Shown: piece after piece, positions 44,831 to 56,290 of the stretch
How positions within the stretch are numbered: position 1 is the first letter of the stretch
Layout: every line of letters begins with the position of its first letter
Source of the DNA: Lelliottia nimipressuralis
GTDB lineage: Bacteria; Pseudomonadota; Gammaproteobacteria; Enterobacterales; Enterobacteriaceae
Assembly: GCF_004402045.1 (NCBI RefSeq)
Contig: NZ_SOMG01000023.1
Span: 310,001 to 374,000, forward strand
Reading direction: 5' to 3'
DNA length: 64,000 bases
Made by a program: the position numbers and the translations under genes
Notes under the pieces: model-generated
What the model was told of the DNA's origin: nothing
Seen by the model: only the letters and a program-made list of their open reading frames with translations
The model's database searches: none

Positions 44831-46555
44831 ATGGAGATGTTGTCTGGCGCGGAAATGGTCGTTCGGTCGCTGATCGATCAGGGCGTGAAGCAAGTGTTCG
44901 GCTACCCTGGCGGAGCGGTCCTCGATATTTATGATGCGCTTCATACGGTAGGGGGCATTGACCATGTGCTGGTACGTCATGAGCAGGCGGCGGTTCACAT
45001 GGCTGACGGCCTGGCGCGTGCGACGGGTGAAGTGGGCGTGGTCTTAGTCACCTCCGGTCCCGGCGCGACAAACGCTATTACCGGCATTGCAACGGCGTAT
45101 ATGGACTCTATCCCGCTGGTGATCCTCTCCGGGCAGGTGGCAACCTCACTGATTGGCTACGATGCGTTTCAGGAGTGCGACATGGTCGGGATTTCGCGTC
45201 CCGTTGTGAAGCACAGCTTTCTGGTCAAGCAAACCGAAGACATTCCTGGCGTACTGAAAAAAGCCTTCTGGCTGGCGGCAAGCGGGCGTCCGGGGCCGGT
45301 GGTGGTCGATCTACCTAAAGATATACTGAACCCGGCAAACAAGCTGCCTTATGTCTGGCCGGAATCGGTGAGCATGCGTTCTTACAACCCAACAACGCAG
45401 GGCCATAAAGGTCAGATCAAGCGAGCGTTGCAAACACTTCTGGCAGCCAAAAAACCGGTCGTCTATGTCGGTGGCGGGGCGATCAATTCGGCCTGTGAAG
45501 TCCAGCTTCGTGAACTGATTGAAAAGCTCAATCTTCCAGTTGCGTCGTCACTGATGGGGCTGGGAGCGTTTCCCGCCACCCACCGTCAGGCGTTGGGTAT
45601 GCTGGGTATGCACGGTACCTATGAAGCCAATATGACGATGCACCATTCCGATGTGATCTTTGCCGTTGGCGTACGCTTTGACGATCGTACTACCAACAAC
45701 CTGGCGAAGTATTGCCCGAACGCCACCGTGCTGCATATTGATATCGATCCGACGTCCATTTCAAAAACGGTGTCGGCCGATGTGCCGATCGTCGGTGATG
45801 CCCGACAGGTTCTGGAGCAAATGCTGGAACTGTTGGCCCAGGAGAGCGCAACCCAGCCGCTGGATGATATTCGCGACTGGTGGCAGCAGATTGATCGGTG
45901 GCGCGCGCGTCAGTGTCTGAAATATGACACGCAAAGCGAAAACATTAAGCCGCAGGCGGTCATCGAAGCGGTGTGGCGACTGACGAAAGGTGAAGCGTAT
46001 GTGACCTCAGACGTGGGTCAGCACCAGATGTTTGCCGCCCTGTATTACCCGTTTGATAAACCGCGACACTGGATCAACTCAGGTGGTTTAGGAACAATGG
46101 GCTTTGGTCTGCCCGCCGCGCTTGGCGTGAAGCTGGCACTGCCGAATGAAACCGTCGTCTGCGTAACCGGAGACGGCAGTATCCAGATGAACATTCAGGA
46201 GCTGTCTACCGCGCTGCAGTATGAACTGCCGGTTCTCGTGCTGAACCTGAATAACGGCTATCTCGGTATGGTGAAGCAGTGGCAGGATATGATCTATTCT
46301 GGCCGTCATTCACAGTCATATATGAAATCGCTGCCGGATTTTGTTCGTCTTGCTGAAGCTTACGGCCATGTTGGCATGCGTGTGACCGACCCTGCTGAGC
46401 TGGAAACGAAGCTCGCTGAAGCGCTTGAGCACGTTAAAAACAACCGCCTCGTCTTTATGGATGTGATTGTTGATGGGACCGAGCACGTTTATCCGATGCA
46501 TATTCGTGGTGGTGGTATGGATGAGATGTGGTTAAGCAAAACGGAGAGAACCTGA
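44831..46555 (+). CDS. ilvI: Acetolactate synthase III catalytic subunit IlvI
   Basis: 574 residues, the E. coli length. A thiamine diphosphate-, FAD- and Mg2+-dependent enzyme that makes acetolactate and acetohydroxybutyrate for valine, leucine and isoleucine. The catalytic Glu is in [15 protein letters not shown]; the TPP motif is [12 protein letters not shown] ending in LNLNNGYLG. The position after LNN is Gly where E. coli has Arg. The ribosome binding site is GGAGG at 44820-44824. ilvH starts 1 base after the stop. Confidence 0.98.
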   Translation: MEMLSGAEMVVRSLIDQGVKQVFGYPGGAVLDIYDALHTVGGIDHVLVRHEQAAVHMADGLARATGEVGVVLVTSGPGATNAITGIATAYMDSIPLVILSGQVATSLIGYDAFQECDMVGISRPVVKHSFLVKQTEDIPGVLKKAFWLAASGRPGPVVVDLPKDILNPANKLPYVWPESVSMRSYNPTTQGHKGQIKRALQTLLAAKKPVVYVGGGAINSACEVQLRELIEKLNLPVASSLMGLGAFPATHRQALGMLGMHGTYEANMTMHHSDVIFAVGVRFDDRTTNNLAKYCPNATVLHIDIDPTSISKTVSADVPIVGDARQVLEQMLELLAQESATQPLDDIRDWWQQIDRWRARQCLKYDTQSENIKPQAVIEAVWRLTKGEAYVTSDVGQHQMFAALYYPFDKPRHWINSGGLGTMGFGLPAALGVKLALPNETVVCVTGDGSIQMNIQELSTALQYELPVLVLNLNNGYLGMVKQWQDMIYSGRHSQSYMKSLPDFVRLAEAYGHVGMRVTDPAELETKLAEALEHVKNNRLVFMDVIVDGTEHVYPMHIRGGGMDEMWLSKTERT

Positions 46556-46556
46556 T

Positions 46557-47048
46557 ATGCGCCGGATATTGTCTGTTTTACTGGAAAACGAGTCTGGCGC
46601 ACTGTCGCGCGTCATTGGGCTTTTTGCACAGCGCGGCTATAACATTGAGAGCCTGACCGTCGCCCCGACGGAAGACCCAACGCTGTCGCGTATGACGATC
46701 CAAACCGTCGGCGATGCCAAAGTGCTTGAGCAAATTGAGAAACAGCTGCATAAGCTGGTCGACGTGCTGCGCGTGAGCGAGCTGGGGCAGGGTGCCTACG
46801 TTGAACGTGAGGTCATGCTGGTGAAAATTCAGGCCAGCGGCTACGGGCGTGAAGAAGTCAAACGCAATGCGGATATTTTCCGCGGACAGATTATCGACGT
46901 CACGCCTTCTCTCTATACCGTTCAACTGGTCGGGACGAGCGACAAGCTGGATGCTTTCCTGGCGTCCGTGCGGGATGTAGCAAAAATTGTTGAGGTGGCG
47001 AGATCGGGGGTAGTCGGTCTGTCACGCGGCGAGAAAATCATGCGTTAG
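46557..47048 (+). CDS. ilvH: Acetolactate synthase III regulatory subunit IlvH
   Basis: 163 residues, the E. coli length. The N-terminal ACT domain ([32 protein letters not shown], in two parts) binds valine for feedback inhibition, and the C-terminal domain activates IlvI. The feedback-site region around Gly14 and Asn29 (ESGALSR, GYNIES) looks wild type. A terminator follows 25 bases after the stop. Confidence 0.98.
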   Translation: MRRILSVLLENESGALSRVIGLFAQRGYNIESLTVAPTEDPTLSRMTIQTVGDAKVLEQIEKQLHKLVDVLRVSELGQGAYVEREVMLVKIQASGYGREEVKRNADIFRGQIIDVTPSLYTVQLVGTSDKLDAFLASVRDVAKIVEVARSGVVGLSRGEKIMR

Positions 47049-47073
47049 TTGTCAAAAAGGTTCGCCTCTTTCT

Positions 47074-47102
47074 GCCCGGTCACCAAAGCCGGGCTTTTTT
47101 TT
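47074..47102 (+). terminator. Rho-independent terminator of ilvIH
   Basis: GCCCGG (47074-47079) and CCGGGC (47089-47094), extendable by one T-G pair, followed by eight T (47095-47102). Confidence 0.88.
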
Positions 47103-47227
47103 GTGTAATCAGCCGACAACGCAGATAAAAGCGGTTGCCGCGGAGGCTTTTCTGCGTTTAGATGTTAAAAGATTTAACCATAACCTTGACAGGGCCATGG
47201 ACTCTTTTCTTTTTTTAAGGGGCAATT

Positions 47228-48235
47228 GTGAAACTGGATGAAATCGCCCGGCTAGCCGGCGTGTCACGAACAACGGCCAGCTATGTGATTAACGGTAAAG
47301 CAAAGCAGTACCGTGTCAGCGATAAGACCGTTGAAAAAGTTATGGCGGTGGTTCGTGAACATAACTACCATCCGAATGCTGTCGCAGCTGGCCTTCGTGC
47401 CGGGCGTACCCGCTCTATTGGTCTGGTGATCCCGGACCTGGAAAACACCAGCTATACCCGTATCGCCAACTATCTTGAACGTCAGGCGCGCCAGCGCGGC
47501 TATCAATTGCTGATTGCCTGCTCGGAAGATCAGCCGGACAACGAGATGCGCTGCATTGAGCATCTGCTCCAGCGTCAGGTGGATGCCATTATCGTGTCAA
47601 CCTCCTTACCGCCAGAGCATCCGTTCTATCAACGATGGGCGAACGACCCGTTCCCTATCGTTGCGCTGGATCGCGCGCTGGATCGTGAGCATTTCACCAG
47701 CGTCGTGGGTGCCGATCAGGATGATGCAGAAATGCTGGCCGCGGAGCTAAGAACGTTCCCAGCGGAAACTGTGCTTTATCTTGGCGCATTGCCTGAACTC
47801 TCTGTGAGCTTCCTGCGTGAGCAGGGATTCAGAACCGCCTGGAAAGACGATCCGCGCGAGGTTCACTATCTCTATGCCAACAGCTACGAACGTGAAGCCG
47901 CTGCTCAGCTGTTCGAGAAATGGCTGGAAACGCACCCTATGCCTCAGGCACTGTTCACCACCTCGTTTGCACTTCTGCAGGGTGTGATGGATGTGACCTT
48001 GCGTCGTGAAGGTAAACTCCCCTCCGACCTGGCCATTGCCACTTTCGGGGATAACGAGCTGCTCGACTTCCTTCAGTGTCCGGTGCTGGCGGTAGCACAG
48101 CGTCACCGTGATGTGGCTGAACGCGTACTGGAGATTGTGTTGGCGAGTCTGGATGAACCCCGTAAACCGAAGCCAGGCCTGACGCGCATCAAACGTAATC
48201 TCTACCATCGCGGAATTTTAAGCCGTCAAAAATGA
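47228..48235 (+). CDS. cra: Catabolite repressor/activator Cra (FruR)
   Basis: 335 residues from GTG 47228 (E. coli 334, also a GTG start), with AAGGGG just upstream. A LacI-family regulator of carbon flow, released from DNA by fructose-1-phosphate (and reported for fructose-1,6-bisphosphate). The helix-turn-helix [24 protein letters not shown] and the hinge [20 protein letters not shown] segment ([16 protein letters not shown]) are at the N-terminus, followed by the sugar-binding domain. Confidence 0.98.
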   Translation: MKLDEIARLAGVSRTTASYVINGKAKQYRVSDKTVEKVMAVVREHNYHPNAVAAGLRAGRTRSIGLVIPDLENTSYTRIANYLERQARQRGYQLLIACSEDQPDNEMRCIEHLLQRQVDAIIVSTSLPPEHPFYQRWANDPFPIVALDRALDREHFTSVVGADQDDAEMLAAELRTFPAETVLYLGALPELSVSFLREQGFRTAWKDDPREVHYLYANSYEREAAAQLFEKWLETHPMPQALFTTSFALLQGVMDVTLRREGKLPSDLAIATFGDNELLDFLQCPVLAVAQRHRDVAERVLEIVLASLDEPRKPKPGLTRIKRNLYHRGILSRQK

Positions 48236-48755
48236 AAATGACCGGGGCGGCGAAATCTGCCCCCATTTTGTCGCGATAATTCGTGTAGATAATTCCCGGA
48301 GAGAAATTAGGATAATTCCTTAGGGCTCATAATCACCTATTTTCCTTAATTCATTTTGTCTTCTAAATTGTCCTTTAAAGAACGTCTGGGCAATTTAAAA
48401 CAGCTATTTTTGTATTGTTTTGTTACAAACCCTCTCCGGTCGATGAATATTCAGACGTTTTTCCTCCTCCTTTGACAGCTAACATGGCAACCGCCGCGTT
48501 TACCGGGGGCCTGAGTGAATCTGGCGCTGTTATCCCCTGAGAATCTGTCATAAAATGCTGCCCGCGTCGCAAACTGACACTTTATATTTATCTGCGATGA
48601 AATTGAGTGAGCTTTAACGCTAGTGTGCATATTCGGTTTTTTTCTTACAAATATTCATAACGTTAATTTTGCCTCGCCAGTTGTGCAGTTATTAACCAGG
48701 ACTGTTTATCTCTGTAAATAGAGGGCTTTCGGGTCCCTACAGGGAGAGTCCTGGC
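48236..48755. other. cra-mraZ intergenic region
   Basis: About 520 bases before the mra promoter without a convincing gene. A weak hairpin, GGGGC (48244-48248) and GCCCC (48259-48263), lies just after cra. The middle is AT-rich. CCCTACAGGG at 48735-48744 is a short palindrome shortly before the mra promoter. No tRNA or recognised small RNA was found. Confidence 0.6.
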
Positions 48756-48785
48756 TTGACAAGCTTTTCCCTCGCTCCGTAAACT
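48756..48785 (+). promoter_or_regulatory. Pmra, main promoter of the dcw cluster
   Basis: Perfect -35 TTGACA (48756-48761), 18-base spacer and TAAACT (48780-48785); the surrounding bases resemble E. coli Pmra. It drives the mraZ-to-ftsW block and beyond. Confidence 0.88.
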
Positions 48786-48793
48786 CCTTTAGG

Positions 48794-48818
48794 TGGGAAT
48801 TTGTGGGTTAAAGTGGTG
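48794..48818. promoter_or_regulatory. MraZ operator repeats
   Basis: TGGGA (48794-48798), TGGGT (48804-48808) and TGGTG (48814-48818) recur exactly every 10 bases, and a further GGGTG lies at 48824-48828. This is the TGGGN-N5 direct-repeat operator through which MraZ represses its own promoter. It covers the early transcribed region. Confidence 0.85.
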
Positions 48819-48836
48819 AGGGGGGGTGAGACTGGC

Positions 48837-49295
48837 ATGTTCCGTGGAGCTACGTTAGTCAATCTCGACAGCAAAGGGCGCTTATCGGTACCAACCCGAT
48901 ACCGCGACCAGCTGATTGAGAACGCTGCGGGTCAAATGGTTTGCACCATTGACATTAACTCCCCCTGCCTGCTGCTTTACCCCTTGCCTGAATGGGAAAT
49001 TATTGAGCAAAAGCTGTCGCGACTGTCGAGCATGAACCCGCAGGAACGCCGCGTGCAGCGGTTGTTATTGGGACATGCCAGTGAATGTCAGATGGATAAC
49101 GCAGGGCGATTACTGATTGCACCTGTGTTACGGCAACATGCCGGTCTGACCAAAGAAGTGATGCTGGTCGGGCAGTTCAACAAGTTTGAACTGTGGGATG
49201 AAACGACCTGGTATCAACAGGTCAAGGAAGATATCGACGCTGAGCAGTCTGATTCCGCGACATTATCGGAACGGCTGCAGGACTTGTCTCTATAA
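48837..49295 (+). CDS. mraZ: MraZ, transcriptional repressor of the dcw cluster
   Basis: 152 residues from ATG 48837 ([11 protein letters not shown]), the E. coli length. Two SpoVT/AbrB-like units carry the DXXXR patterns [12 protein letters not shown] and [12 protein letters not shown]. It binds the TGGGN repeats just upstream. A GTG opening 12 codons earlier would lie within the operator and was rejected. rsmH starts 2 bases after the stop. Confidence 0.97.
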   Translation: MFRGATLVNLDSKGRLSVPTRYRDQLIENAAGQMVCTIDINSPCLLLYPLPEWEIIEQKLSRLSSMNPQERRVQRLLLGHASECQMDNAGRLLIAPVLRQHAGLTKEVMLVGQFNKFELWDETTWYQQVKEDIDAEQSDSATLSERLQDLSL

Positions 49296-49297
49296 AT

Positions 49298-50239
49298 ATG
49301 ATGGAAAATTATAAACATAAGACGGTGTTACTGGACGAGGCCGTTAACGGCCTGAATATTCGTCCGGATGGCATCTACATTGATGGCACTTTTGGTCGCG
49401 GTGGCCACTCGCGTTTGATTCTCTCCCAGCTTGGAGAGGAAGGACGTCTGCTGGCAATCGATCGCGATCCGCAGGCGATTGCCGTTGCACAGACCATCAA
49501 TGACCCACGCTTTTCCATTGTGCATGGACCTTTCTCTGCGCTCGCGGAATATGTTGCTGAGCGCGATCTGACGGGCAAGATCGACGGGATTCTTCTCGAT
49601 CTTGGCGTCTCTTCACCGCAGCTTGATGATGCAGAGCGCGGCTTCTCCTTTATGCGTGATGGTCCGCTGGACATGCGCATGGATCCAACGCGCGGTCAAT
49701 CTGCCGCCGAGTGGTTACAGACCGCAGACGAAGCGGATATTGCATGGGTTATTAAAACGTTCGGCGAAGAGCGCTTTGGCAAACGTATTGCGCGCGCCAT
49801 CGTTGAGCGCAACCGCATTGAGCCAATGACCCGCACCAAAGAGTTAGCCGAGGTTATCGCGGCTGCGACACCGGTGAAGGATAAGCACAAACATCCCGCG
49901 ACCCGTACCTTCCAGGCGGTTCGCATCTGGGTAAACAGTGAACTGGAGGAAATAGAGCTGGCGCTAAAAAGCTCGCTCGACGTGCTGGCCCCGGGTGGGC
50001 GGTTATCCATCATCAGCTTCCATTCGCTGGAAGACCGCATTGTGAAACGCTTTATGCGTGAACAAAGCCGCGGTCCACAGGTGCCAGCGGGGCTGCCGAT
50101 GACGGAAGAACAACTCAGGAAGCTGGGTGGCCGTCAGTTGCGAGCATTAGGCAAGTTGATGCCGGGCGAAGAAGAGGTGGCAGAGAATCCACGCGCCCGT
50201 AGTTCAGTGCTGCGTGTTGCAGAGAGGACGAACGCATGA
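49298..50239 (+). CDS. rsmH: 16S rRNA m4C1402 methyltransferase RsmH (MraW)
   Basis: 313 residues, the E. coli length. It adds the N4-methyl group at C1402 of 16S rRNA, the P-site region. The SAM-binding region is [14 protein letters not shown] with [30 protein letters not shown] and [21 protein letters not shown] ([17 protein letters not shown]) blocks follow. It overlaps ftsL by 4 bases. Confidence 0.98.
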   Translation: MMENYKHKTVLLDEAVNGLNIRPDGIYIDGTFGRGGHSRLILSQLGEEGRLLAIDRDPQAIAVAQTINDPRFSIVHGPFSALAEYVAERDLTGKIDGILLDLGVSSPQLDDAERGFSFMRDGPLDMRMDPTRGQSAAEWLQTADEADIAWVIKTFGEERFGKRIARAIVERNRIEPMTRTKELAEVIAAATPVKDKHKHPATRTFQAVRIWVNSELEEIELALKSSLDVLAPGGRLSIISFHSLEDRIVKRFMREQSRGPQVPAGLPMTEEQLRKLGGRQLRALGKLMPGEEEVAENPRARSSVLRVAERTNA

Positions 50240-50601
50240 TCAGCAGAGTGACAGAGACCCTAAGCAAAGTTAAGGATTCGTTAGGAAGCAACGAGCGCCA
50301 TGCCTTGCCTGGCGTGATCGGCGACGATCTTTTGCGGTTTGGGAAGCTGCCACTCTGCTTGTTCATTTGCATCATTGTGACGGCAGTAACGGTGGTGACG
50401 ACAGCCCACCATACACGTTTATTGACTGCGCAACGCGAGCAGATGGTACTGGAACGCGATGCGCTGGATATTGAATGGCGAAATCTGATCCTTGAAGAAA
50501 ACGCGCTCGGCGATCACAGCCGGGTTGAACGGATCGCAACGGAAAAGCTGCAACTGCAGCATGTTGATCCTTCCCAGGAAAATATCGTAGTACAAAAATA
50601 A
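50236..50601 (+). CDS. ftsL: Cell division protein FtsL
   Basis: 121 residues, the E. coli length. A bitopic inner-membrane protein: cytoplasmic tail to about residue 34, one transmembrane helix ([20 protein letters not shown]) and a periplasmic leucine-zipper-like coiled coil ([20 protein letters not shown]). It forms the FtsQLB complex and helps to activate FtsWI. It starts inside the rsmH stop region. Confidence 0.97.
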   Translation: MISRVTETLSKVKDSLGSNERHALPGVIGDDLLRFGKLPLCLFICIIVTAVTVVTTAHHTRLLTAQREQMVLERDALDIEWRNLILEENALGDHSRVERIATEKLQLQHVDPSQENIVVQK

Positions 50602-50616
50602 GGAAAATCGCGACGC

Positions 50617-52383
50617 ATGAAAGCAGCGGCAAAAACGCTTAAACCAAAACGTCAGGAAGAACAGGCCAACTTTATCAGTTGGCGTTTTGCGTTGCTTTGC
50701 GGCTGCATTTTACTGGCGCTGGGTTTCCTGCTGGGACGCGTGGCCTGGCTACAAATCGTCGCCCCTGACATGCTGGTGCGCCAGGGCGATATGCGCTCTC
50801 TGCGCGTCCAGGAAGTGTCGACATCCCGTGGGATGATCACCGACCGCTCTGGTCGTCCGCTGGCGGTGAGCGTGCCGGTGAAGGCTATCTGGGCCGATCC
50901 TAAAGAACTGCATGATGCTGGCGGAATCACGCTTGATAACCGCTGGAAGGCGCTTGCGGATGCGCTGAAGATGCCGCTGGATCAGTTGGCTTCACGCGTG
51001 AATACGAACCCGAGAGGGCGTTTTATCTATCTGGCACGTCAGGTGAACCCTGACATGGCGGATTACATCAAAAAATTGAAGCTACCGGGGATCCATCTGC
51101 GTGAGGAATCACGTCGTTACTATCCATCCGGCGAAGTGACTGCTCACCTCATTGGCTTTACAAACGTTGATAGCCAGGGGATTGAAGGCGTTGAAAAAAG
51201 CTTTGATAAATGGCTCACCGGCCAGCCCGGTGAGCGCATTGTGCGTAAAGACCGCTATGGTCGTGTGATCGAGGATATTTCCTCAACGGACAGCCAGGCC
51301 GCACACAACCTTGCACTGAGTATTGATGAGCGGTTACAGGCGCTGGTTTACCGCGAACTGAACAATGCCGTGGCTTTCAACAAAGCGGAATCGGGCAGTG
51401 CCGTGTTAGTCGATGTCAACACGGGTGAAGTGCTGGCGATGGCCAATAGCCCGTCCTACAACCCTAACAATCTTACCGGTACGCAGAAGGATGTTATGCG
51501 TAACCGTACCATCACCGACGTGTTCGAACCGGGTTCGACCGTGAAGCCGATGGTGGTCATGACTGCACTTCAGCGCGGTATCGTCAATGAAAACACCGTA
51601 CTGAATACCATTCCTTACCGAATTAACGGCCACGAAATCAAAGACGTGGCGCGCTACAGCGAATTGACCCTGACCGGGGTGTTACAGAAGTCGAGTAACG
51701 TCGGTGTTTCAAAGCTGGCGTTAGCGATGCCGTCCTCAGCGTTAGTAGAGACTTACTCACGTTTTGGGCTTGGAAAGGCGACCAATTTGGGGTTGGTCGG
51801 AGAACGCAGTGGCTTATATCCTCAAAAACAACGGTGGTCTGACATAGAGAGGGCCACCTTCTCTTTCGGCTACGGGCTAATGGTGACACCGTTACAGTTA
51901 GCGCGAGTCTACGCAACGATCGGCAGCTATGGCGTTTATCGTCCGCTGTCGATTACCAAAGTTGATCCACCGGTTCCCGGTGAGCGTATCTTCCCGGAAT
52001 CGACCGTCCGTACTGTTGTTCATATGATGGAAAGCGTGGCGCTGCCCGGCGGCGGCGGCGTGAAGGCGGCAATCAAGGGTTATCGCATCGCCATCAAGAC
52101 CGGTACGGCGAAAAAAGTTGGGCCGGATGGCCGCTATATCAACAAATACATTGCCTATACCGCAGGCGTTGCGCCTGCAAGCAATCCGCGTTTTGCGCTG
52201 GTGGTCGTGATAAACGATCCACAGGCGGGTAAATACTACGGCGGCGCCGTCTCCGCGCCTGTGTTCGGGGCTATCATGGGCGGCGTGTTACGTACCATGA
52301 ACATTGAACCGGATGCGCTGGCGACGGGCGAAAAAAGTGAATTTGTAATTAATCAAGGCGAGGGTACAGGTGGCAGATCGTAA
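50617..52383 (+). CDS. ftsI: Septal peptidoglycan transpeptidase FtsI (PBP3)
   Basis: 588 residues, the E. coli length. An N-terminal transmembrane anchor (residues ~22-42) is followed by the non-catalytic pedestal domain and the transpeptidase domain. The active-site motifs are Ser307-x-x-Lys310 (GSTVKPM), SSN (KSSNVGVSK) and KTGT (IKTGTAKKV). The target of aztreonam and cephalexin; the region after residue 330, where YRIN/YRIK insertions occur, reads [12 protein letters not shown], which is the normal sequence without duplication. It overlaps murE by 14 bases. Confidence 0.98.
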   Translation: MKAAAKTLKPKRQEEQANFISWRFALLCGCILLALGFLLGRVAWLQIVAPDMLVRQGDMRSLRVQEVSTSRGMITDRSGRPLAVSVPVKAIWADPKELHDAGGITLDNRWKALADALKMPLDQLASRVNTNPRGRFIYLARQVNPDMADYIKKLKLPGIHLREESRRYYPSGEVTAHLIGFTNVDSQGIEGVEKSFDKWLTGQPGERIVRKDRYGRVIEDISSTDSQAAHNLALSIDERLQALVYRELNNAVAFNKAESGSAVLVDVNTGEVLAMANSPSYNPNNLTGTQKDVMRNRTITDVFEPGSTVKPMVVMTALQRGIVNENTVLNTIPYRINGHEIKDVARYSELTLTGVLQKSSNVGVSKLALAMPSSALVETYSRFGLGKATNLGLVGERSGLYPQKQRWSDIERATFSFGYGLMVTPLQLARVYATIGSYGVYRPLSITKVDPPVPGERIFPESTVRTVVHMMESVALPGGGGVKAAIKGYRIAIKTGTAKKVGPDGRYINKYIAYTAGVAPASNPRFALVVVINDPQAGKYYGGAVSAPVFGAIMGGVLRTMNIEPDALATGEKSEFVINQGEGTGGRS

Positions 52384-53857
52384 TTTGCGCGACCTTCTCG
52401 CTCCGTGGGTGCCAAATGCACCGGAGCGAGCACTGCGAGAGATGGTACTGGACAGCCGCGTGGCTGCTTCTGGCGATCTTTTTGTGGCGGTGGTCGGTCA
52501 TCAGGCGGACGGGCGTCGTTATATCCCGCAGGCGATTGCGCAAGGTGTTGCTGCCATTATTGCTGAGGCCAAAGATGAGGCAACCGACGGTGAGATCCGT
52601 GAAATGCACGGCGTACCGGTCATCTATCTCAGCCAGTTAAACGAGCGTCTTTCCGCACTGGCGGGACGTTTCTATCACGAACCTTCTGACCAGCTGCGTC
52701 TGGTTGGCGTGACAGGGACAAACGGAAAAACGACTACCACGCAGTTGATGGCGCAATGGGCCCAGCTGCTGGGGGAAACCGGCGCGGTCATGGGTACCGT
52801 GGGTAACGGCCTGCTGGGCAAAGTGAGCCCGACGGAAAACACCACCGGCTCAGCGGTTGACGTACAGCACGTGCTTGCCGGTCTGGCAGGGCAGGGGGCA
52901 ACCTTTGCGGCGATGGAGGTTTCTTCGCACGGTCTGGTTCAGCATCGCGTAGCGGCCCTTAAATTTGCCGCCTCTGTGTTTACAAACCTGAGCCGCGATC
53001 ATCTTGATTATCATGGTGATATGGAACAGTACGAAGCCGCGAAATGGCTGTTGTTCTTTACTCACCATTACGGGCAAGCCATCATCAATGCCGACGACGA
53101 AGTCGGTCGCCGCTGGCTTGCTAAGCTGCCGGATGCGGTTGCGGTGTCGATGGAAGAACATATCAATCCGAACTGCCACGGTCGCTGGCTGAAGGCCGTT
53201 GACGTTAATTATCACGACAGCGGGGCGACAATCCGCTTTGCCTCTTCCTGGGGGGAAGGCGAAATTGAAAGCCGCCTGATGGGCGCGTTTAACGTCAGCA
53301 ACCTGCTGCTGGCGCTGGCGACGCTGCTGGCACTGGGTTATCCGATGGCCGAGCTGCTAAAAACCGCTGCGCGTTTGCAGCCGGTTTGTGGCCGTATGGA
53401 AGTGTTTAGCGCGCCGGGCAAACCGACCGTTGTCGTCGATTACGCCCACACGCCGGATGCGCTGGAAAAAGCGCTGGAAGCGGCGCGTCTGCACTGCACC
53501 GGCAAGCTCTGGTGCGTGTTTGGCTGTGGCGGCGATCGCGACAAAGGCAAGCGCCCGTTGATGGGGGCCATTGCGGAGCAGTTCGCGGATATTCCGGTTG
53601 TCACCGATGACAACCCGCGTACGGAAGAGCCGCGCGCCATCATTAATGACATTCTGGCGGGCATGCTGGACGCGGGCCGCGCTCGCGTGGTGGAAGGCCG
53701 TGCGGAAGCCGTGACTAACACCATCATGCAGGCGCGGGAGAATGATGTTGTCCTGCTGGCGGGTAAAGGCCATGAAGATTATCAGATCGTTGGCAATCGC
53801 CGTCTGGACTACTCGGACCGCGTAACGGCAGCACGTCTGCTGGGAGTCGTGGCATGA
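52370..53857 (+). CDS. murE: UDP-MurNAc-L-Ala-D-Glu:meso-DAP ligase MurE
   Basis: 495 residues from GTG 52370, the E. coli length. It adds meso-diaminopimelate to the nucleotide dipeptide. The ATP-binding P-loop is [14 protein letters not shown], and the DNPR motif ([11 protein letters not shown]) marks the meso-DAP-specific enzyme. Its diaminopimelate comes from the dapB pathway, also in this window. It overlaps ftsI (14 bases) and murF (4 bases). Confidence 0.98.
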   Translation: MADRNLRDLLAPWVPNAPERALREMVLDSRVAASGDLFVAVVGHQADGRRYIPQAIAQGVAAIIAEAKDEATDGEIREMHGVPVIYLSQLNERLSALAGRFYHEPSDQLRLVGVTGTNGKTTTTQLMAQWAQLLGETGAVMGTVGNGLLGKVSPTENTTGSAVDVQHVLAGLAGQGATFAAMEVSSHGLVQHRVAALKFAASVFTNLSRDHLDYHGDMEQYEAAKWLLFFTHHYGQAIINADDEVGRRWLAKLPDAVAVSMEEHINPNCHGRWLKAVDVNYHDSGATIRFASSWGEGEIESRLMGAFNVSNLLLALATLLALGYPMAELLKTAARLQPVCGRMEVFSAPGKPTVVVDYAHTPDALEKALEAARLHCTGKLWCVFGCGGDRDKGKRPLMGAIAEQFADIPVVTDDNPRTEEPRAIINDILAGMLDAGRARVVEGRAEAVTNTIMQARENDVVLLAGKGHEDYQIVGNRRLDYSDRVTAARLLGVVA

Positions 53858-55212
53858 TTAGCCTCTCGTTAAGCAAGGCCGCTGAAATCCTGCAGGGTGA
53901 GCTGCACGGTCAGGATCTGACCATTGATGCGGTGACGACGGACACCCGCAAAGTGACTGCCGGCTGTCTGTTTGTGGCGCTAAAAGGCGAGCGTTTTGAT
54001 GCGCACGATTTTGCGGATAACGCCAAAGAGAACGGCGCTGGTGCGCTGCTGGTCAGCCGCAAGCTCGATACCGATCTGCCGCAAATTGTGGTGAAAGATA
54101 CGCGTCTCGCGTTCGGTGAACTGGCCGCCTGGGTTCGCCAGCAGGTGCCTGCGCGTGTCGTCGCCCTGACCGGGTCATCAGGCAAAACGTCTGTGAAAGA
54201 GATGACGGCGGCGATCCTCAGCCAGTGCGGTAATACGCTTTATACCGCGGGCAACCTCAATAATGATATCGGCGTGCCGATGACATTACTTCGCCTGACC
54301 AAAGAGCATGAATTCGCTGTGATTGAGTTAGGGGCAAACCACCAGGGCGAAATCGCCTGGACCGTAAGCCTGACTCGCCCTGAAGCGGCGCTGGTGAATA
54401 ACCTGGCGGCTGCGCATCTGGAAGGCTTTGGCTCGCTGGCAGGCGTGGCGAAAGCGAAAGGTGAGATCTATACCGGTCTCCCCGCTGACGGTATTGCCAT
54501 TATGAATGCCGATAACAATGACTGGCTGAACTGGCAGAGCATCATTGGCTCGCGTAAAACCTGGCGCTTCTCGCCGAATGCAGCCAACAGTGATTTTACC
54601 GCGACCAATATTCATGTGACGTCGCAGGGTACGGAATTCACGCTCACTACCCCAACGGGTGGCGTAGATGTGCTGTTACCGCTTCCGGGCCGCCATAACA
54701 TTGCCAATGCCCTTGCGGCGGCGGCGCTGTCGACGGCGGTGGGCGCATCGCATGAGGCGATTAAAAACGGCCTGGAAAATTTAAAAGCCGTGCCGGGGCG
54801 CCTGTTCCCAATCCACCTTGCTGAAAACAAACTGCTGCTGGATGACTCCTACAACGCGAACGTTGGCTCAATGACGGCGGCGGTGCAGGTGTTATCTGAA
54901 ATGCCGGGCTACCGCATCATGGTGGTCGGTGATATGGCCGAGCTGGGCGACGAAAGTGAAGCCTGTCATACCCAGGTCGGTGAAGCGGCGAAAGCGGCGG
55001 GGCTGGACTGTGTGCTGAGCGCAGGAAAACTGAGCCAGGCGATTAGCCAGGCCAGCGGCGTAGGCGAACATTTTGCCGATAAAGGCGCGTTGATTGAGCG
55101 CCTTAAGGCATTAATTACAGAAAAACAAATTGTGACAGTGTTAGTGAAAGGTTCACGTAGTGCCGCCATGGAAGAGGTTGTGCACGCATTACAGGAGAAC
55201 GGGACATGTTAG
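53854..55212 (+). CDS. murF: UDP-MurNAc-tripeptide D-Ala-D-Ala ligase MurF
   Basis: 452 residues, the E. coli length. It completes the pentapeptide by adding D-alanyl-D-alanine, made by enzymes such as DdlB (61438). The ATP site is [14 protein letters not shown]; other Mur-ligase blocks are [14 protein letters not shown] and [11 protein letters not shown]. It overlaps murE by 4 and mraY by 7 bases. Confidence 0.98.
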   Translation: MISLSLSKAAEILQGELHGQDLTIDAVTTDTRKVTAGCLFVALKGERFDAHDFADNAKENGAGALLVSRKLDTDLPQIVVKDTRLAFGELAAWVRQQVPARVVALTGSSGKTSVKEMTAAILSQCGNTLYTAGNLNNDIGVPMTLLRLTKEHEFAVIELGANHQGEIAWTVSLTRPEAALVNNLAAAHLEGFGSLAGVAKAKGEIYTGLPADGIAIMNADNNDWLNWQSIIGSRKTWRFSPNAANSDFTATNIHVTSQGTEFTLTTPTGGVDVLLPLPGRHNIANALAAAALSTAVGASHEAIKNGLENLKAVPGRLFPIHLAENKLLLDDSYNANVGSMTAAVQVLSEMPGYRIMVVGDMAELGDESEACHTQVGEAAKAAGLDCVLSAGKLSQAISQASGVGEHFADKGALIERLKALITEKQIVTVLVKGSRSAAMEEVVHALQENGTC

Positions 55213-56288
55213 TTTGGCTGGCCGAACATTTGGTCAAATATTATTCAGGCTTTAACGTCTTTTCGTATCTGACGTTTCGCGCCATCGTCAGCCTGCTGAC
55301 TGCGCTGTTCATCTCGTTGTGGATGGGCCCGCGCATGATTGCCCGTCTGCAAAAACTTTCTTTCGGTCAGGTTGTGCGTAACGACGGTCCGGAATCGCAC
55401 TTCAGCAAGCGTGGTACGCCGACTATGGGCGGGATCATGATCCTGACCGCAATTGTCGTTTCCGTGTTGTTATGGGCATATCCGTCCAACCCGTACGTCT
55501 GGTGTGTACTGACGGTACTGGTGGGGTACGGGATCATCGGTTTTGTTGATGATTACCGCAAAGTCGTACGCAAAGACACCAAAGGCCTGATCGCGCGCTG
55601 GAAATATTTCTGGATGTCGGTCATTGCGCTGGGCGTGGCCTTTGCGCTGTATCTGGCAGGTAAAGACACACCAGCTACCGAGCTGGTCGTGCCGTTCTTT
55701 AAAGACGTAATGCCACAGCTGGGGCTGTTCTACATCCTGCTGGCGTATTTTGTGATTGTGGGCACCGGTAATGCCGTCAACCTGACTGACGGTCTGGATG
55801 GCCTGGCCATTATGCCAACCGTCTTTGTGGCCGCCGGTTTTGCACTGGTGGCGTGGGCGACCGGTAACATGAACTTTGCTAACTATCTGCACATCCCTTA
55901 TCTGCGTCACGCGGGTGAACTGGTGATCGTCTGTACGGCGATTGTCGGTGCGGGGCTGGGCTTCCTGTGGTTCAACACCTATCCGGCCCAGGTGTTTATG
56001 GGTGACGTTGGTTCACTGGCTTTGGGCGGTGCGCTCGGCATCATTGCCGTGCTGCTGCGTCAGGAGTTCCTGCTGGTGATCATGGGTGGCGTGTTTGTGG
56101 TTGAGACCCTGTCGGTGATTTTGCAGGTCGGCTCCTTCAAGCTGCGCGGTCAGCGCATCTTCCGTATGGCGCCCATTCACCACCACTATGAACTGAAAGG
56201 CTGGCCGGAGCCGCGCGTGATTGTGCGCTTCTGGATTATTTCGCTGATGCTGGTCCTGATTGGCCTGGCAACGCTGAAGGTACGTTAA
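55206..56288 (+). CDS. mraY: Phospho-N-acetylmuramoyl-pentapeptide transferase MraY
   Basis: 360 residues, the E. coli length. A ten-transmembrane enzyme that moves phospho-MurNAc-pentapeptide onto undecaprenyl phosphate, making lipid I. The catalytic aspartates are in GFVDDYRKV and [10 protein letters not shown], and the loop histidines in [15 protein letters not shown]. It starts within murF. Confidence 0.98.
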   Translation: MLVWLAEHLVKYYSGFNVFSYLTFRAIVSLLTALFISLWMGPRMIARLQKLSFGQVVRNDGPESHFSKRGTPTMGGIMILTAIVVSVLLWAYPSNPYVWCVLTVLVGYGIIGFVDDYRKVVRKDTKGLIARWKYFWMSVIALGVAFALYLAGKDTPATELVVPFFKDVMPQLGLFYILLAYFVIVGTGNAVNLTDGLDGLAIMPTVFVAAGFALVAWATGNMNFANYLHIPYLRHAGELVIVCTAIVGAGLGFLWFNTYPAQVFMGDVGSLALGGALGIIAVLLRQEFLLVIMGGVFVVETLSVILQVGSFKLRGQRIFRMAPIHHHYELKGWPEPRVIVRFWIISLMLVLIGLATLKVR

Positions 56289-56290
56289 TC

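Noticed and set aside
46245..46262. Gly instead of Arg after LNN in IlvI as a loss-of-function change
   Set aside because: Acetolactate synthases of many bacteria have Gly, Ser or Gln at this position, so it looks like normal variation.
47162..47218. An 18-codon frame (MLKDLTIT...) just before cra, possibly a leader peptide
   Set aside because: No ribosome binding site precedes it and no regulatory codon run or attenuator hairpin follows; it is likely chance.
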